Of a stretch of DNA of 64,000 nucleotides, positions 12,345-23,905 are shown in pieces (the stretch's first letter is position 1; each line of letters starts with the position of its first letter). Origin of the DNA: Mangifera indica (taxonomy: Eukaryota > Streptophyta > Magnoliopsida > Sapindales > Anacardiaceae); assembly GCF_011075055.1 (NCBI RefSeq), contig NC_058137.1:10463463-10527462 (forward strand). The letters are read 5' to 3'. A program made the position numbers and the translations under genes. Below the pieces are notes generated by a model, which saw only the letters and a program-made list of their open reading frames with translations, was not told the DNA's origin and did not search any database.

Positions 12345-13885
12345 AAACTTACTAGATACTGAGATTTATGAATTGAATGGAGCCTTGAGACAAGATAATC
12401 AATGAAGAGGTTTGATTTATTAATGGTTCTTGCAGCAATGGCCTTGTTGAGACCTTTGTTTCTTCAAGAATAAGGTTAAAAACAACCTTAGTTTCTTCTT
12501 TTTCAACTACTAACAAGATTATAGACACTACTTTTAAGCTAAATGATTCATCTACCTTAGATTCAACTGACATTAAATATAAATACAAAATGGTACAAAA
12601 CATAGGAAAATTTATAAATTTACTCAATTTAAGGTTTCTATGAAGGTAAGAACAACACTAGAAAGACTAATGGCATGCCAAACTTTGTTTGGCAAAAGAA
12701 GAGCTCAGAAAAAATAGGTTGACTTCTACAAAAACAGATGAAAGGAAGTAAATGAATTGCTTAACGAATGTTGAACATTATAAACAACTATACAGAATTT
12801 GAGGACTAGGGTCTAGAAGATTTTTAGTTCACTAAAACATATCAAACACAATTTAATTGCACTTTGGATAATTCCCAATTTTGCTACATAATCACACGAC
12901 ATAGTGAAAGTATTCCTTGAAATTACGAGATGTTCTAGCCTTTAAGCTTCCCTTCACCAAGCACAACTCTTTATATCTCCTTCTCTAAACTAACTTAACT
13001 AGTAAGTTTGATTTATTATATATGCCAACATGCCCCACAAGTTCGTTCATGCTCAATTCCAATCCTATTGTAATGTCCAAAGCATTCATTTAATTCTAGT
13101 CTAAAAGTAAATTCTGATACCTCCAAAAACACCCTAAAATGTTTGAGAATGCTTTGATCAGAAGCACTTAAAGAAAAGAGAAAGAATCTAATAGTGCTTC
13201 CCAGAGAAGCACCCTCAAATGTACTTTTCAAGAACCAAGAACTACCTTTATCTACTACAAAAACTGCTTTGGGCAAGCTTTCTTCAATAACAAAAAAGAA
13301 AAGAAACCCGCCAAAGCAACCTTCTGTCTGTTCTAAAGTATTTGAAATAGAATTCTAGTAAATTAAACAATAAGTGACATCTCAAATCCTAAAAGAAAAA
13401 AATCAAATCAATCATGTAACTACCTTAAGCACCTTTAAAAAGGCTTCCCAAAAAAGCACTTCTTCAAAGTACTTTTTCAAGACCTAAAAACAACTTCTAT
13501 CCTTAAAAAATAAACAGAAAAAAATGCTTTTGGTAAGGTTTTGCTAGTGTCAAAAACAAAGGGAGCACTATTAAGTGCACCTATACTCTCCATGTCAAAC
13601 TATTTAAACTAGAAATCTATTACATTAAACTAAACTATGAATGACATCATGATAAAATTACAAAATAAAAATCAAGCATGCATCGTATCTCCAAATACCC
13701 AAACCTTTTAACTTCAAATTCTAATAATGCCAAATATAAGATTAAATAAATTAAAAGAGAAATGTACCTTGTAATTGAGAAAGTTCCTCAAAAAATAGTT
13801 AGGAACTCTGAAAATTGAATAACATATATAGAGGGCCTTGATTTTCAACTATTGGAACATGAACACCAACCTATAGAATAGCAAA
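12345..13885 (-). pseudogene. Intron-containing partial duplicate of the MTERF5-like gene
   Basis: On the minus strand about 12,353-12,563 matches exon 3 of the gene at 2815-3030: translation gives VEKEETKVVFNLILEE, then after a frameshift GLNKAIAARTINKSNLFIDY and LVSRLHSIHKSQYLV. Flanking intron sequence also matches (for example ATAATCACACGACATAG at about 12,886-12,904 against ATAATCACACAACTTAG at 3359-3375), and the exon 2 neighbourhood GGCAAAAGAAGA is present near 12,701. A weaker match to exon 1 lies at about 13,765-13,880. Retained introns show it is a DNA-level duplicate, not a processed copy. The mTERF repeat exon is missing. About 13.0-13.7 kb seems to be inserted material. Confidence 0.65.
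13040..13580. repeat. Two related blocks rich in AGAAGCACTT motifs
   Basis: Blocks at about 13,160-13,290 and 13,430-13,560 resemble each other: GGCTTCCC..AAGCAC, then AGTACTTTTCAAGANC, then TTCTATCCTTAAAAAAT/CTACTACAAAAAC, then TGCTTTGGGCAAGC/TGCTTTTGGTAAGG. Such AAGCACTT sequences are typical of short plant DNA transposons or their fragments. No certain ends. Confidence 0.35.
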
Positions 13886-14086
13886 AAATTTCTCATTAAA
13901 CTTAATTTTTTAGATAAATGGACTAAACCTCCATCAAAATCGAACAAACAAGAGTAACACAAAAACTAAATTGTTCTTTGTCATATATGAACGACTTAAA
14001 TTGAAAGAAGTGGTGGTAGGACAAGCTCAAAAGACCAAACATTTCATTTTAAAGTTAAATTCTATATGTTGTGCATAGGGTTGGAA

Positions 14087-15290
14087 ACGAGTTGAGCTGA
14101 GCCTAAACAAGGCCTGACTTATTGTAGGGTGTTTGAGGCTCAAGCTCGAGCTTGGATTTAGAATCACCGAGCTCACTCAACCATGTGTTTGTGTTTGGTT
14201 TATTTGATAATTTTATTGTTCAGGATCAACTTGCATTATCTCGAATTCGTGTGTACTTGCTCGGGTTCTCATGAGATAGCTCAGCTTCAAGCTCGCTTAA
14301 ACCTTGCATCAAACCAATTAAACTATAACTCTGAAAATTAGCACTCACAACCCTAAAATTCATTGTTCCAACATATCCTAGGTCACAAAACTAAAATTCT
14401 TCTAAATTCTTTCCATTTTACACTTTTCTATGCTTATATGCTTAGACTCTCAGAGAGCTTTAGGAAAGCTTATGAGCATACTAAATTCTTTGAACCCGAC
14501 TTCATTAATGACAGATAAAATTAGCTACTCAGACATTTAAGTGAAAAGTGAAGAGGAAATGATAGATATGCTCAAAATATATATCGTTAGTAGAATTGGT
14601 AACATAAGATTAGATTCTAAACAGTAGCTGCAAGTCAAATCCCTGCATAAAATAAGAAAATACAATTTAACAACGTTATTAAAAAACATGAAAGACATAC
14701 AAGTTTATAGTTTTTCTAAGAATTGGGAACAATCATTAAGAAAATACAATTTAATAGCAAAGTCTAAATGTTCATGAAACAATCATAGCATACTTTGTTA
14801 ATGTCGTCAAATACTAAATGGAAAAGCAACAGACGGTTTCATAGTTGCAGCAACTAAATGGAGAAGGGTTAATGATTTTTTAAAAGGATTGTGTGGCGAC
14901 AAGGTTATGCATGTTCTCAGTTGTGCTCTCAGTGAACAGACACACTCTCAATCTTTTCTCTTTAGGTTTAGTTTAGGTTTTTCATTTTTTCAATTTTTCT
15001 CAATCGACAGGGTTTAGTTTAGTTTAGGTTTCAAATCTTTGACTCTTTGTATGTAAATGGAATGGAGGAAAAGTTAAACACATAAATAGTAGAGGCAGTC
15101 CACAAACAGTGTCGTTTCTTCCAACTTAAAAAAACTTTTGCATTTAAGTAAGCTCATGTTTTGGCCTACGAGGCCTATGTTCAAGTTTGGGTTCATGATC
15201 GTTTTTCACTTGAAATCCAAGCTTGGGTTTGTTTAGGACAGGCTTAGGTTCGAACTCATTTTGAGCCTAAATTCTCCCAGATTTTAACTT
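14087..15290. mobile_element. hAT-like non-autonomous element remnant
   Basis: Begins TAGGGTTGGAAACGAGTTGA, a typical start of plant hAT-type elements, followed by GAGCTCAAGCTCGAGC-type motifs (about 14,120-14,300). Related inverted motifs (CCAAGCTTGGGTTTG, GGCTTAGGTTCGAACTCATT) lie at 15,215-15,270. No matching terminal sequence is seen on the right, so it is probably truncated. No coding capacity recognised. Confidence 0.35.
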
Positions 15291-17587
15291 TCAAAGTGCC
15301 ATCACCTACAATGACCAACATACAATGACTTAACACTTCTCCACCCCAAAGCTCACAATTGAGTGAATTCGATCCAAAGTTTAGACATCCCGATAAATGA
15401 CTAACAACTAGATAATTCCAACTCTTCAACTTGTAAAATGGAAGATTCTCTTAAAGACATGGCTAGTCATATGGATTCCACAGATTAAGCAAGATGTTAA
15501 CTTCTTCCATAAATAAGATGTTGATATAGACATAACTCTCTTTCATTCAAATCAAATTACGAATTGAGATATCAAATTAGAGTAATTTTAAGAAAGAACA
15601 TATGAGAAAAAAAGAAGGGACAACATATGAGAAATCAATATCTTCTTATATTATTATTATAATACCCTCGATAGAGATGACAATTTCAATTCGAATTTAG
15701 AGACTTTGATTCTCTCTAACCCTAATAGAAAGGAGATTTTTCAATAAAAATGAAGAAAGATATAGGGATATGGAAAAAAAAAAAAAAACCTTGTAATCAA
15801 TGACGGGGATACATATGTCCTTGCCTAGCCCCACCTCATTGCCCCTCCCCACCCCCTAAATCTAATATATTATAATTAGTTTAAGGTTATATCAAAATTT
15901 CCCTAAATCAAATATATGTTTACTAAAAACTATACTTTTAATAATTTTTATTACAAGAATGCCACCTATATTTTAACCCTAAATGTAAATCTCTTTTTTC
16001 TTTCATATTTCACTCTACTGTCGCACACCCAACTATCATCTATTTCTATTCTCTCTAATCAATTGTAGCTTCACTGTCTTCTTGATTTTGAGTTGGCTAG
16101 TGTTGATCTTACTTTCGTAAGACTACCTCAATACAATTACCTTGCACCTCACATGTTTACACTTAAGATTTTGTGTTCATGTTATTGATGTTGTTGTATT
16201 GTTTATTAATTGTGCAAAAAAGTTATGTTTCTATAAAAATTGTGGGCTCAGTATGGTATTAATATTTTTGTCTATTGCAGTCTTCAGTGACACTGAAAAG
16301 TGAAGAGTGTTGACAATTGTTTCAACTTCCATTTGACAAAGTGCGTGGTATTAGATTAGCTCTAATTATTAGCATATTAACTGATAGGCTTTTGAAGAAA
16401 ACTTGAAAATTTAGTTTCTTGATTAACCATTTATGCATATATGTCACCCCTGAATTTAATAGAATAGTTTTTAATTTTAGAATTGTATACACGTTTTTAA
16501 TAATAAAAATATGAATTCTCTCCCTTCTAAAAATTATTATTTTATTTTTTCTAATATAGGTTCTTCTTCAAGATTTCAATTGTGCATTCCAAGAGAGCAT
16601 TCTTCTTCAAGTAACTTTAATATTTTACTTGTTTAGACATAATGAAATAAAGAATGTGTTTAACCATAGAGACTTGAGAAAATATTAGGGTGAGATATTT
16701 TAGTTGTAGTAATGTACCTATATTTTGTACTTTCATTAGAATTTAATAGAAGTTAATAATTGACAAAATGGTAGTCATAGCTGATAATATGTATATAGAA
16801 CTTTCAATATACCATATTCTTAAAACTAAACACTACATACCCAATGAACAGAGAAACTAAAACTCATGATCTTCCCATGTTGCCTACTACTGTTGAGCTC
16901 TGGTAAAATAAGGCCAATTATAGGGCTAACTCCAATAACAAAAAAGATATTGAATCTTTGGTTATAAAGAATGGATGTTAGCATACTAAATCTTTGGTTA
17001 GTTCAAACAGGTCTTTGTCAATGAGGAAAAAAAATCTGAAGATGAATTATTGCAAATAGAGTTATAATGGAGAAAAGAAGATACTGAATCTTGATTATAA
17101 GGAATGAATGTTAGTATATATACTAGTAGTAGAGACAAGATGTAATTTGCATAAAAGATTAGCAAAGATAGTCATTTTGGAACTATTTCAGATGTGTTAT
17201 GCTAGACAAATGGCTACAAGGATGAACAATTTTATTTAATTTTCTTCAGTTAATGTGAACTTCTTGAGGGCTCTTACTGTGTAGACTTCTTCAACCACTT
17301 TTGGGTTTTTTTTATTTTGACATCATCAAAGTTGATTAAAGATAATTATTTTCGGATTATAATGGTTCATGTTTTATTTTGGGATGATGAAATTAGTTTA
17401 TTGATTGTGATTTGTATTATGGATTTTAATATTTGTGTTTTATATTAACTTGTATTCTAAATTCTAGACTATTTGATAGGAATGTCTACTAAAACCTCTT
17501 TGGTTAATAAAAAAAAAACATTAAAGATGTTAACATTCAAAATTCTCAATCCTTTAAAAAATTATCATCTTTTGAAAGTGATCATTG

Positions 17588-17702
<115 letters not shown>

Positions 17703-17799
17703 TAATAAACAATTTTCTATTTGAATTGTAAGTTTGTTTATGTTCTTACCCCACATATAAAAGATGTAATTTATAAGGTATTAGTCGATTGTTTTTATG

Positions 17800-18960
17800 A
17801 GTGAAATATTGATAGAAAGTTGTTCATATTGACTGTGGACAATTGTTCCACTAATGATACAATTATTGATGACACCTTGGATGAATTACCACGTTCATCA
17901 CTTATGTTTTATGATTCATTGTTTCATATGCGTTGTTGTGCTTACATTCTCAATTTAATTGTTTAAGATGGTTTATTAGTAATTAGTGATAAAATTGCAA
18001 AGATTCAAGAAAGTGTTGCTTTTTGGAAAGCATTACCTAAAAGGGAGCAAAATTTTAATGAAATAGTCAATCAATTGGGCATTCAAAGTACAAAGAAGTT
18101 ATCTCTTAATTATAAAACTCGTTAGAACTCAACTTATCTTATGTTTAATACTGTTTTGATTTACAAAAAAAAATTTTATCGGTTAAAGCTTTGTGAGCCA
18201 CAGCATAAATGTCTGTCAATGGAGAAAGAGTGGGACTTGGCACAAGATTTTTATGCGGAATTGGAAATATTTTACAATGCCACTCTATTATTTTTTGGCA
18301 CTAAATTTTCAATTGCAAATGAAAATTTGTCAAATCAAAATTCATTTGACAAAATGGCTCATGTGTGAAAATGTCATGATAAAGAATAAGGCTGGACAAA
18401 TTATTAAAAAATTTAACAAGTATTAGAATGTGATTCATGATATTATAGGGGTGGCTATTGTTTTAGACCCTAGATTCAAAATGAAATTGTTAGATTATTT
18501 CTTTCCTTTAATATATGAAAATGATGACAAAGGCAAAATAATCAAAATTCAATAGTATTGTCCTGATTTGTTTTATGAATATCAAATTGAGTATATAAGT
18601 AGTACAAATTAAACTTTGTTTGCTTTAACTTCTTCCCAATCAAATTTTTGTCGTGATAAGGAGTACCTAACTAATTTTGATATGTTTATTGAACAAGAAT
18701 CAAGTAATATCCTGAGAAAGTCAGAATTAGAATGTTATTTAAATGAGCAACTTTTACCTAAGAGTCTAGACTTTGATATATAGATTGGTACCCAACCTTG
18801 CAGAAGATTGCTCAAGATATTCTTGTCATTCCAGTCTCTACTATTGCTTTTGAGTATGTTTTTAGCATTGTTAAGAAGGTAGTAAGTCCACATTGCAATA
18901 TACTTTATTTAGGTATATTGAAGGCATTGATGTGTTCTCAAATTTAGTTATAGGCTAACC
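17800..18960 (+). pseudogene. hAT-family transposase remnant (zf-BED / RICESLEEPER type)
   Basis: Broken coding sequence of the plant hAT transposase type. Conceptual translation over several frames shows the RNase H-like core with LTVDNCSTND (about 17,830), FHMRCCAYILNLIV (about 17,920-17,965), KLSLNYKTR*NSTYLM (about 18,100; the usual Trp of TRWNST is a stop), MEKEWDLAQDFYAELEIFYN (about 18,220), and the C-terminal dimerisation region with IAQDILVIPVSTIAFEYVFS (about 18,800-18,860). Stops and frameshifts make it inactive. The N-terminal BED finger region is not recognised. Confidence 0.75.
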
Positions 18961-19906
18961 TAAAAGATAATAAAATGAATTTTTATTTACTTTAATATAA
19001 AGTTAATAATTATTAAATTTTATTAGTCTTTATATATTTTTATTTTTTTGAAAGATGAAGAATCTCGTTCGACAATCTAAGATGATAATGATTCAGAAAA
19101 CAATAAATATTTTCATTAATCTCTCTAATCAAATCAAATAATTAATTTTATTTTCAAATGGAATATAGAGCATTGGTTTCTAAAATATTGTAAAAATTCA
19201 TTATCTATTTTTGTATGTGTTGTAGTTGATAATTGATGATACAAACTTGAGTTTTATTGTCCAACCTTAATGTCTGGCATGTAAGTAGATTTTGATTTTT
19301 TAGTATATTTCAATTAGTTTTATATTTTTAATTACAAATTCGCTGATATTTCTTATATATGCTGCTTATAAATTAATTTTGCTTTTGAAACTGATTATTG
19401 CATATTAGTTTTAAAATATTGTTTTGTATCAACATGAAGATTTAATGAAGATATCAACATGACAAGCTAGTAATGAAGGGATTGATTATTGTATATTGTT
19501 AGATTTTGTGAATGCTATTGATTTTTTTTTTAAAAGAAAACTTTGTATTTGAACTAGGTAACAAGTGAATATTTTGTAGCTGTTATAGTAAGTAATATTT
19601 TGAAAAAATATGATTTATTTTATCTATTAAAAAACAAGAAAGAATTGAAATTTATATTTGTGAGTACAAAAAGGAGATTTTTCCCCGCAAATATGGGAAT
19701 TGGGAGAGGGAAGGGATTTTTCTTAGTGGGGACGGGGAGAGGATGAGGAGGAAATTTTTCCCTGGAGAGACAAGGAGGGGATGGATAGAGGATTTTCCTT
19801 CACAGAGAGGGGACAAAGATTATTTGTTATCTTTGTAATGGGGATGGCTCGTGAATAGGGATTGAGATTGATACCCGCTCCCTAACCCTCCCCGTTGCCA
19901 TCCCTA

Positions 19907-20200
19907 ACCCTTAAATTAGTGGCAACACTATGAATATAAGTAGTTTGATCATTGGGTCAAACCACATAAATATCTTGTGTCTTATTTGTTCTTTTACTTA
20001 TTTTAATTTACCCTCTCATATACAGTAAGTTTTCTCATATTTTAATTGTTGGTATTATAGTATATTTTACATAAGACTTTGAATTGTGTAAATTAATAGG
20101 TAATGAAAATCATATAACACTAAATAAATGAGTTAAACCTGCATCAAAATTATAAAACAAAAATAACCTAAACATAAATAACTTAAAACTAAATAACTGA
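19907..20200. other. Flank sharing sequence with 13.9 kb
   Basis: No gene. About 20,115-20,200 (AAATGAGTTAAACCTGCATCAAAAT...) resembles 13,910-13,985 (AAATGGACTAAACCTCCATC...), and 21,195-21,270 (AACTTAAATTGAAAGAAGTG...CTCAAAAGACCAA) continues as 13,990-14,055. The two loci are therefore related copies, with about 1 kb extra here. Confidence 0.5.
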
Positions 20201-20207
20201 TAATACT

Positions 20208-20700
20208 CAACTCAACAGGTAACAACAATTGAAAGGAAAAATGAGAATGTAGATCTTGCAAGCAATTGAAGAAGAGCTATAACTGTTCACTTAAATTTTT
20301 TGAGAATAAGAAAATATTTTTTTTTTGGAGTATTTTACAGCCTAGTGGCAATAGTCAAATGTTAAATCACTTGTTTGTTTGTTTGTTTTTAATAATTTAA
20401 ATTCAAAACTAGAATCCAGTCAGCTTTAATCGTTAGAATTGATTATTGAATCTACACTTCAGTAACTCAGCTAAATTAAATCTTTATAGCATGAATACTA
20501 CTACGCATTTCAATTTTATTCGGGTTCAGATTACTTGAACCAAATTGCACAATTCAAAGTTTGTGGGTTTGTTTCAAGGATTTTTTGACATTGCTATCCT
20601 AATTAATAAGTTCAATTTATTTTTTTACATAGTTTAAATTAGTTTAAATTTAAATCTAGTTTTTTCAAAACAAAACTTGGGTGGGAAATTGTTTTTTATA
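20208..20700. repeat. Direct duplication, copy 1 (empty site)
   Basis: This block is repeated at 21,876-22,289 and 23,797-23,905. Shared landmarks include GGAAAAATGAGAATGTAGATC and AGTTTAAATTTAAATCTAGTT. At 20,618-20,626 it has a single TATTTTTTT followed by ACATAG, which is the uninterrupted form of the site where the second copy carries a 1.5-kb MULE. Confidence 0.75.
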
Positions 20701-21271
20701 TTACATAGTTCAAACTAAAGGCAAAAATCCATGACTTTTCAAAACAAATCTTCTTGGCAAATGAAACAAGTTTCCACAACAAATACATAAAATTCTCACC
20801 AAAAATAGAAGTGCGTTCATGGGCTAAAAGGTAATTTTTCAGAACTCCAATTCTGATCTCCACCATTTAGAATAAAGATAAATGAGTCTTGAATATACTC
20901 TTAAAATTTTAGCACAATCCGACCATGAATTGACCTTGATCAAGGTTGTTGATTAAACCTAGGCAGATTACTCTTACCCAGAAAAATCTACATTTTTTTT
21001 TTCTTTATTTGTTATTGTAAAAACCAATTTTGCCACCCGTTTGTTGCCCTAAACTTTTGGGTTTTTAATCTCATTAATTGGTTGTCAAGATTACCAATTT
21101 AACCTTCCTCCAAGTGAGCAAACAAAAACAAAATCCTTGCTTGGGCTTCACTTTTAATAAGTGAACTTTGGATCATCTTCCACATGGAAGGAAACCCAAC
21201 CCAACGTAAACAACTTAAATTGAAAGAAGTGATGGCAGGATGGGCTCAAAAGACCAACACTTCATATTAAA

Positions 21272-21868
21272 GGCCAAAGGACTTATTCCTACCCCAAAAT
21301 TGTTGTTTTCTCAAGTTTTTATTAATTAACTTTAAAATACTCTTTTATCCACCCATAGACAGTTAAAATTAACCAAATTCTTTAGTTTTAAAATTTTATA
21401 TTATTCCTTCCTAAACCCTAAAGAAAAAATAATTTCCCTATAGGCCAAGTTTTAAAAAATTATGTTTTCCCTTAGGTTCTATACTTCAATATTTGACCAC
21501 TCCTTCCAACATCATCCTAATGATCTCTCTCTTCCAATAGTTTCTCTTCCTCTTATGGTCTCCTTTAGTGTCATTTCTCTCTCTGATAGCGTGCAATGCT
21601 TGTCTGGGAAGACAATCGTCTTCCCAGAAGAAGATGAGTCATCTAGGAAGAAGAAGATGACTTGTCTTCTTCTAAGAAGATGACTTGTCTTCTTCTAAGA
21701 AGATGATTTCGTTGATCTCGTCTTTGTCTAAAAAGATAATCGTCTTTCTCTAAGAAGATGATCATCTTTCCTCTAAGGGAAATAATTGGAAGAAAAGAAA
21801 CTATCGGGAGAGAGAGATCGCTGGCAATGGTGCTTGAGGGAGTAGCCAAATATTGAAGTATAAACCCT
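21272..21868. mobile_element. MULE-type long-TIR element, right end missing
   Basis: Left terminus GGCCAAAGGACTTATTCCTA matches the termini of the elements at 26,199-26,985 and 25,200-26,051. The inside holds palindromic, purine/pyrimidine-rich repeats around AAGAAGATGA / TCATCTTCTT (21,600-21,780), also typical of this family. The right terminal repeat is absent: the sequence breaks at about 21,868, exactly where copy 2 of the duplication begins. Confidence 0.6.
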
Positions 21869-22559
21869 TTTTATTCGGCTCACCAAGTAACAACAACTGA
21901 AAGGAAAAATGAGAATGTAGATCTTGCAAGCAAATGAAGAAGAGCTACAATTGTTCACTTAAATTCATTGAGAATGAAGAAAAGATTTTTAACTTTTTTT
22001 TTTGCAAGATTTTTTAGCGTGGTGGCAATACTCAAATGTTGAATTTTTTGTTTATTTGTTTGTTTATTTTTAATCATTTATATTCATTCGTTAGAACTAA
22101 TTATTGAATTCATATTTTAATAACTCAACTAATTTAAGTCTTTCTAGCATGAATAATATTACACATTTCAGTTTAATTTGGGTTTAGTTTACTTGAACCA
22201 AATCACACAATTCAAGCTTGTAGGTTTGTTTCAAGGATTTTTTTAATATCTCTATTGATTATCAAATAATAAGTTCAATTTATTTTTTTGGGAAAATAAT
22301 TAAAATAGACACTGAATTTGCTACCTAAACCTTTTTTGGCAAAATTTATCAAGTTTTACCTTTTTTAAGCAAATAGTATTTTTCATTCCAAAAATACCCA
22401 TTCATCCTATTTCTTTCTATTCACTGCAAATTAAGCTTAATTTTTTTGTAATGGATAAGATTTATAGATTAAAAATAGATTAATTTTTAATATAATAATT
22501 GATATTTATATACCTTTATACTTTTACAAAATGATGAACATAACTGAGACATATGTGTG

Positions 22560-22985
22560 GGTTGTGCCGGGTGAGAAAGGGTGCACATCTTTTCGAAACG
22601 ATGCAAAAATGAGTGAAAGGGTGAGCATTTTTTCAAACGAATACGAAAATATGTGAAAGTGTGCAAATGAGTATGTCAAAGTGTAAAAAGGTGCATGAAA
22701 GTATGAAGAGGTGCGTGAAAATGTGAAAGGAAGTGTAAAAGTCTGAAGGGGTGTATGAAAATGTGAAAAGGTGTGTGAAAGTCTGAAGGGGTACATGAAA
22801 ATATGAATGGGTGTGTCAAACTATGAGAAGGTGCATCAAACTGTGTAGGGGTGCATGAAATTGTAAAAGGGTGCGTCAACCTCTGAAGGGGTGCATGAAA
22901 TCTTAAAAAGTGCGTCAACTTTTGAAGGGGTGCGTCAACGCTAAAGGGTGAGTGAAAAGGTGTGGCGTGCTTGAAAGGGTGCGGC
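22560..22985. repeat. Subterminal minisatellite of the 22.3-kb MULE, left arm
   Basis: Degenerate tandem units of about 17-30 bp of the form AGGGGTGCGTGAAAATGTGA. The inverted form (CACGCACCCTTTTNCANTTT) occupies 23,262-23,490. Open frames across these arrays are repeat translations, not genes. Confidence 0.85.
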
Positions 22986-22989
22986 GTAA

Positions 22990-23262
22990 CCTTATCTTGT
23001 TGGCTTTCTAATTTGATTTATTTTTCAGCCATAAGTTTGGCTACATTATTCTTTTTAACTTTGAAAACTTTGATATGCATGGCACGTGGAATATTATGGT
23101 CAACTCACAATTTATTGGTTGTATCCTTAATTATGAACTTTTTGATAAAGATCCAGGAGTTGATTGTATCATTATTCAATGGCGTAATCCTAATAATATG
23201 ATAGAATTTTATCAATTATGTGTCAAGGTCAATGTTTTAACAATTGAATTGGCCCTTTAGAG
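22990..23262 (+). pseudogene. Unidentified, possibly captured, coding fragment inside a MULE
   Basis: The unique centre of the MULE, between the inverted repeat arrays. A frame open from before 23,075 to TAG at 23,260 encodes MHGTWNIMVNSQFIGCILNY, then a segment containing FDKDPGVDCIIIQWRNPN. It is preceded by a TTTTTTCAG-like stretch (about 23,020-23,029) that could be an intron acceptor. I do not recognise the protein. Its position suggests a captured host fragment (Pack-MULE), but it may also be a transposase remnant. Confidence 0.35.
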
Positions 23263-23905
23263 GTTGGCACACCCTTTTAAGATTTCACGCACCTTTTTAC
23301 AATTTTACGCATCCCTTCAAAGTTGACGCACCCTTTTACGATTTCATACACCTCTTTTCAGTTTGACATACCCCTTCACATTTTCGCACACCCTTTTAAA
23401 CTTTCACACACCCTTGCCACATTTCGCACATTTTCGCATCTGTTTCAGAAAAACGCACCGTTTCGAGAAAACACCCCTCCTTTCACTTATTTTCGCACTA
23501 TTTTAGTTATATTCATCATTTTGTAAAGGTATAAAGGTATATAAATATCAATTATGACATCGAAAATTAATCTATTTTTTATCTGTAAATCTTATTTATT
23601 ACAGAAAAATTAAACTTAATCTGTATACTTTGAAATATAAGAGTTTAATCTGTGAAAATTACTATAAACGAAAAGAAATAGGATAAAGGGTATTTTTTGA
23701 ATGAAAAATATCATTTGCTTAAAAAGGTAAAACTTGAGAAATCTTGTCAAAAAAGGTTTAGGCAGAAAATTTGGTGTCTATTTTAATTAATTTCCCTATT
23801 TTTTTATATAATTCAAACTAGTTTAAATTTAAATCTAGTTTTTTAAAATTCAGAAAGTAAGAAGCTGTCATTTTAAAAAAACTCGGGTAGGAAAAAGTTT
23901 TTTCA

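Larger units (their letters stand above)
22290..23796. mobile_element. Non-autonomous MULE with long TIRs and perfect 9-bp target duplication
   Basis: 1507-bp element. Left end GGGAAAATAATTAAAATAGA; the right end is its inverted counterpart (TTTTAATTAATTTCCC). Inverted similarity runs for about 260 bp or more (22,290-22,550 against 23,495-23,796) and continues into inverted tandem repeats. It is flanked by TATTTTTTT at 22,281-22,289 and 23,797-23,805, identical over 9 bp. The same site is empty in the paralogous copy at 20,618. The termini resemble those of the large MULE at 27,429-34,888, a possible source of transposase. Confidence 0.9.
21876..23905. repeat. Direct duplication, copy 2, interrupted by a MULE
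   Basis: Second copy of the segment at 20,208-20,700, in two pieces: 21,876-22,289 and 23,797-23,905, separated by the element at 22,290-23,796. The pieces join at the duplicated TATTTTTTT. Offset between the copies is about 1,668 bp. Confidence 0.75.

Noticed and set aside
13016..13276. 86-codon minus-strand frame
   Set aside because: Lies in the AGAAGCACTT repeat block; no domain and no support beyond being open.
22524..22918. Minus-strand frames rich in HTPFHTFSHP-type repeats
   Set aside because: Translation of the minisatellite arm of a MULE.
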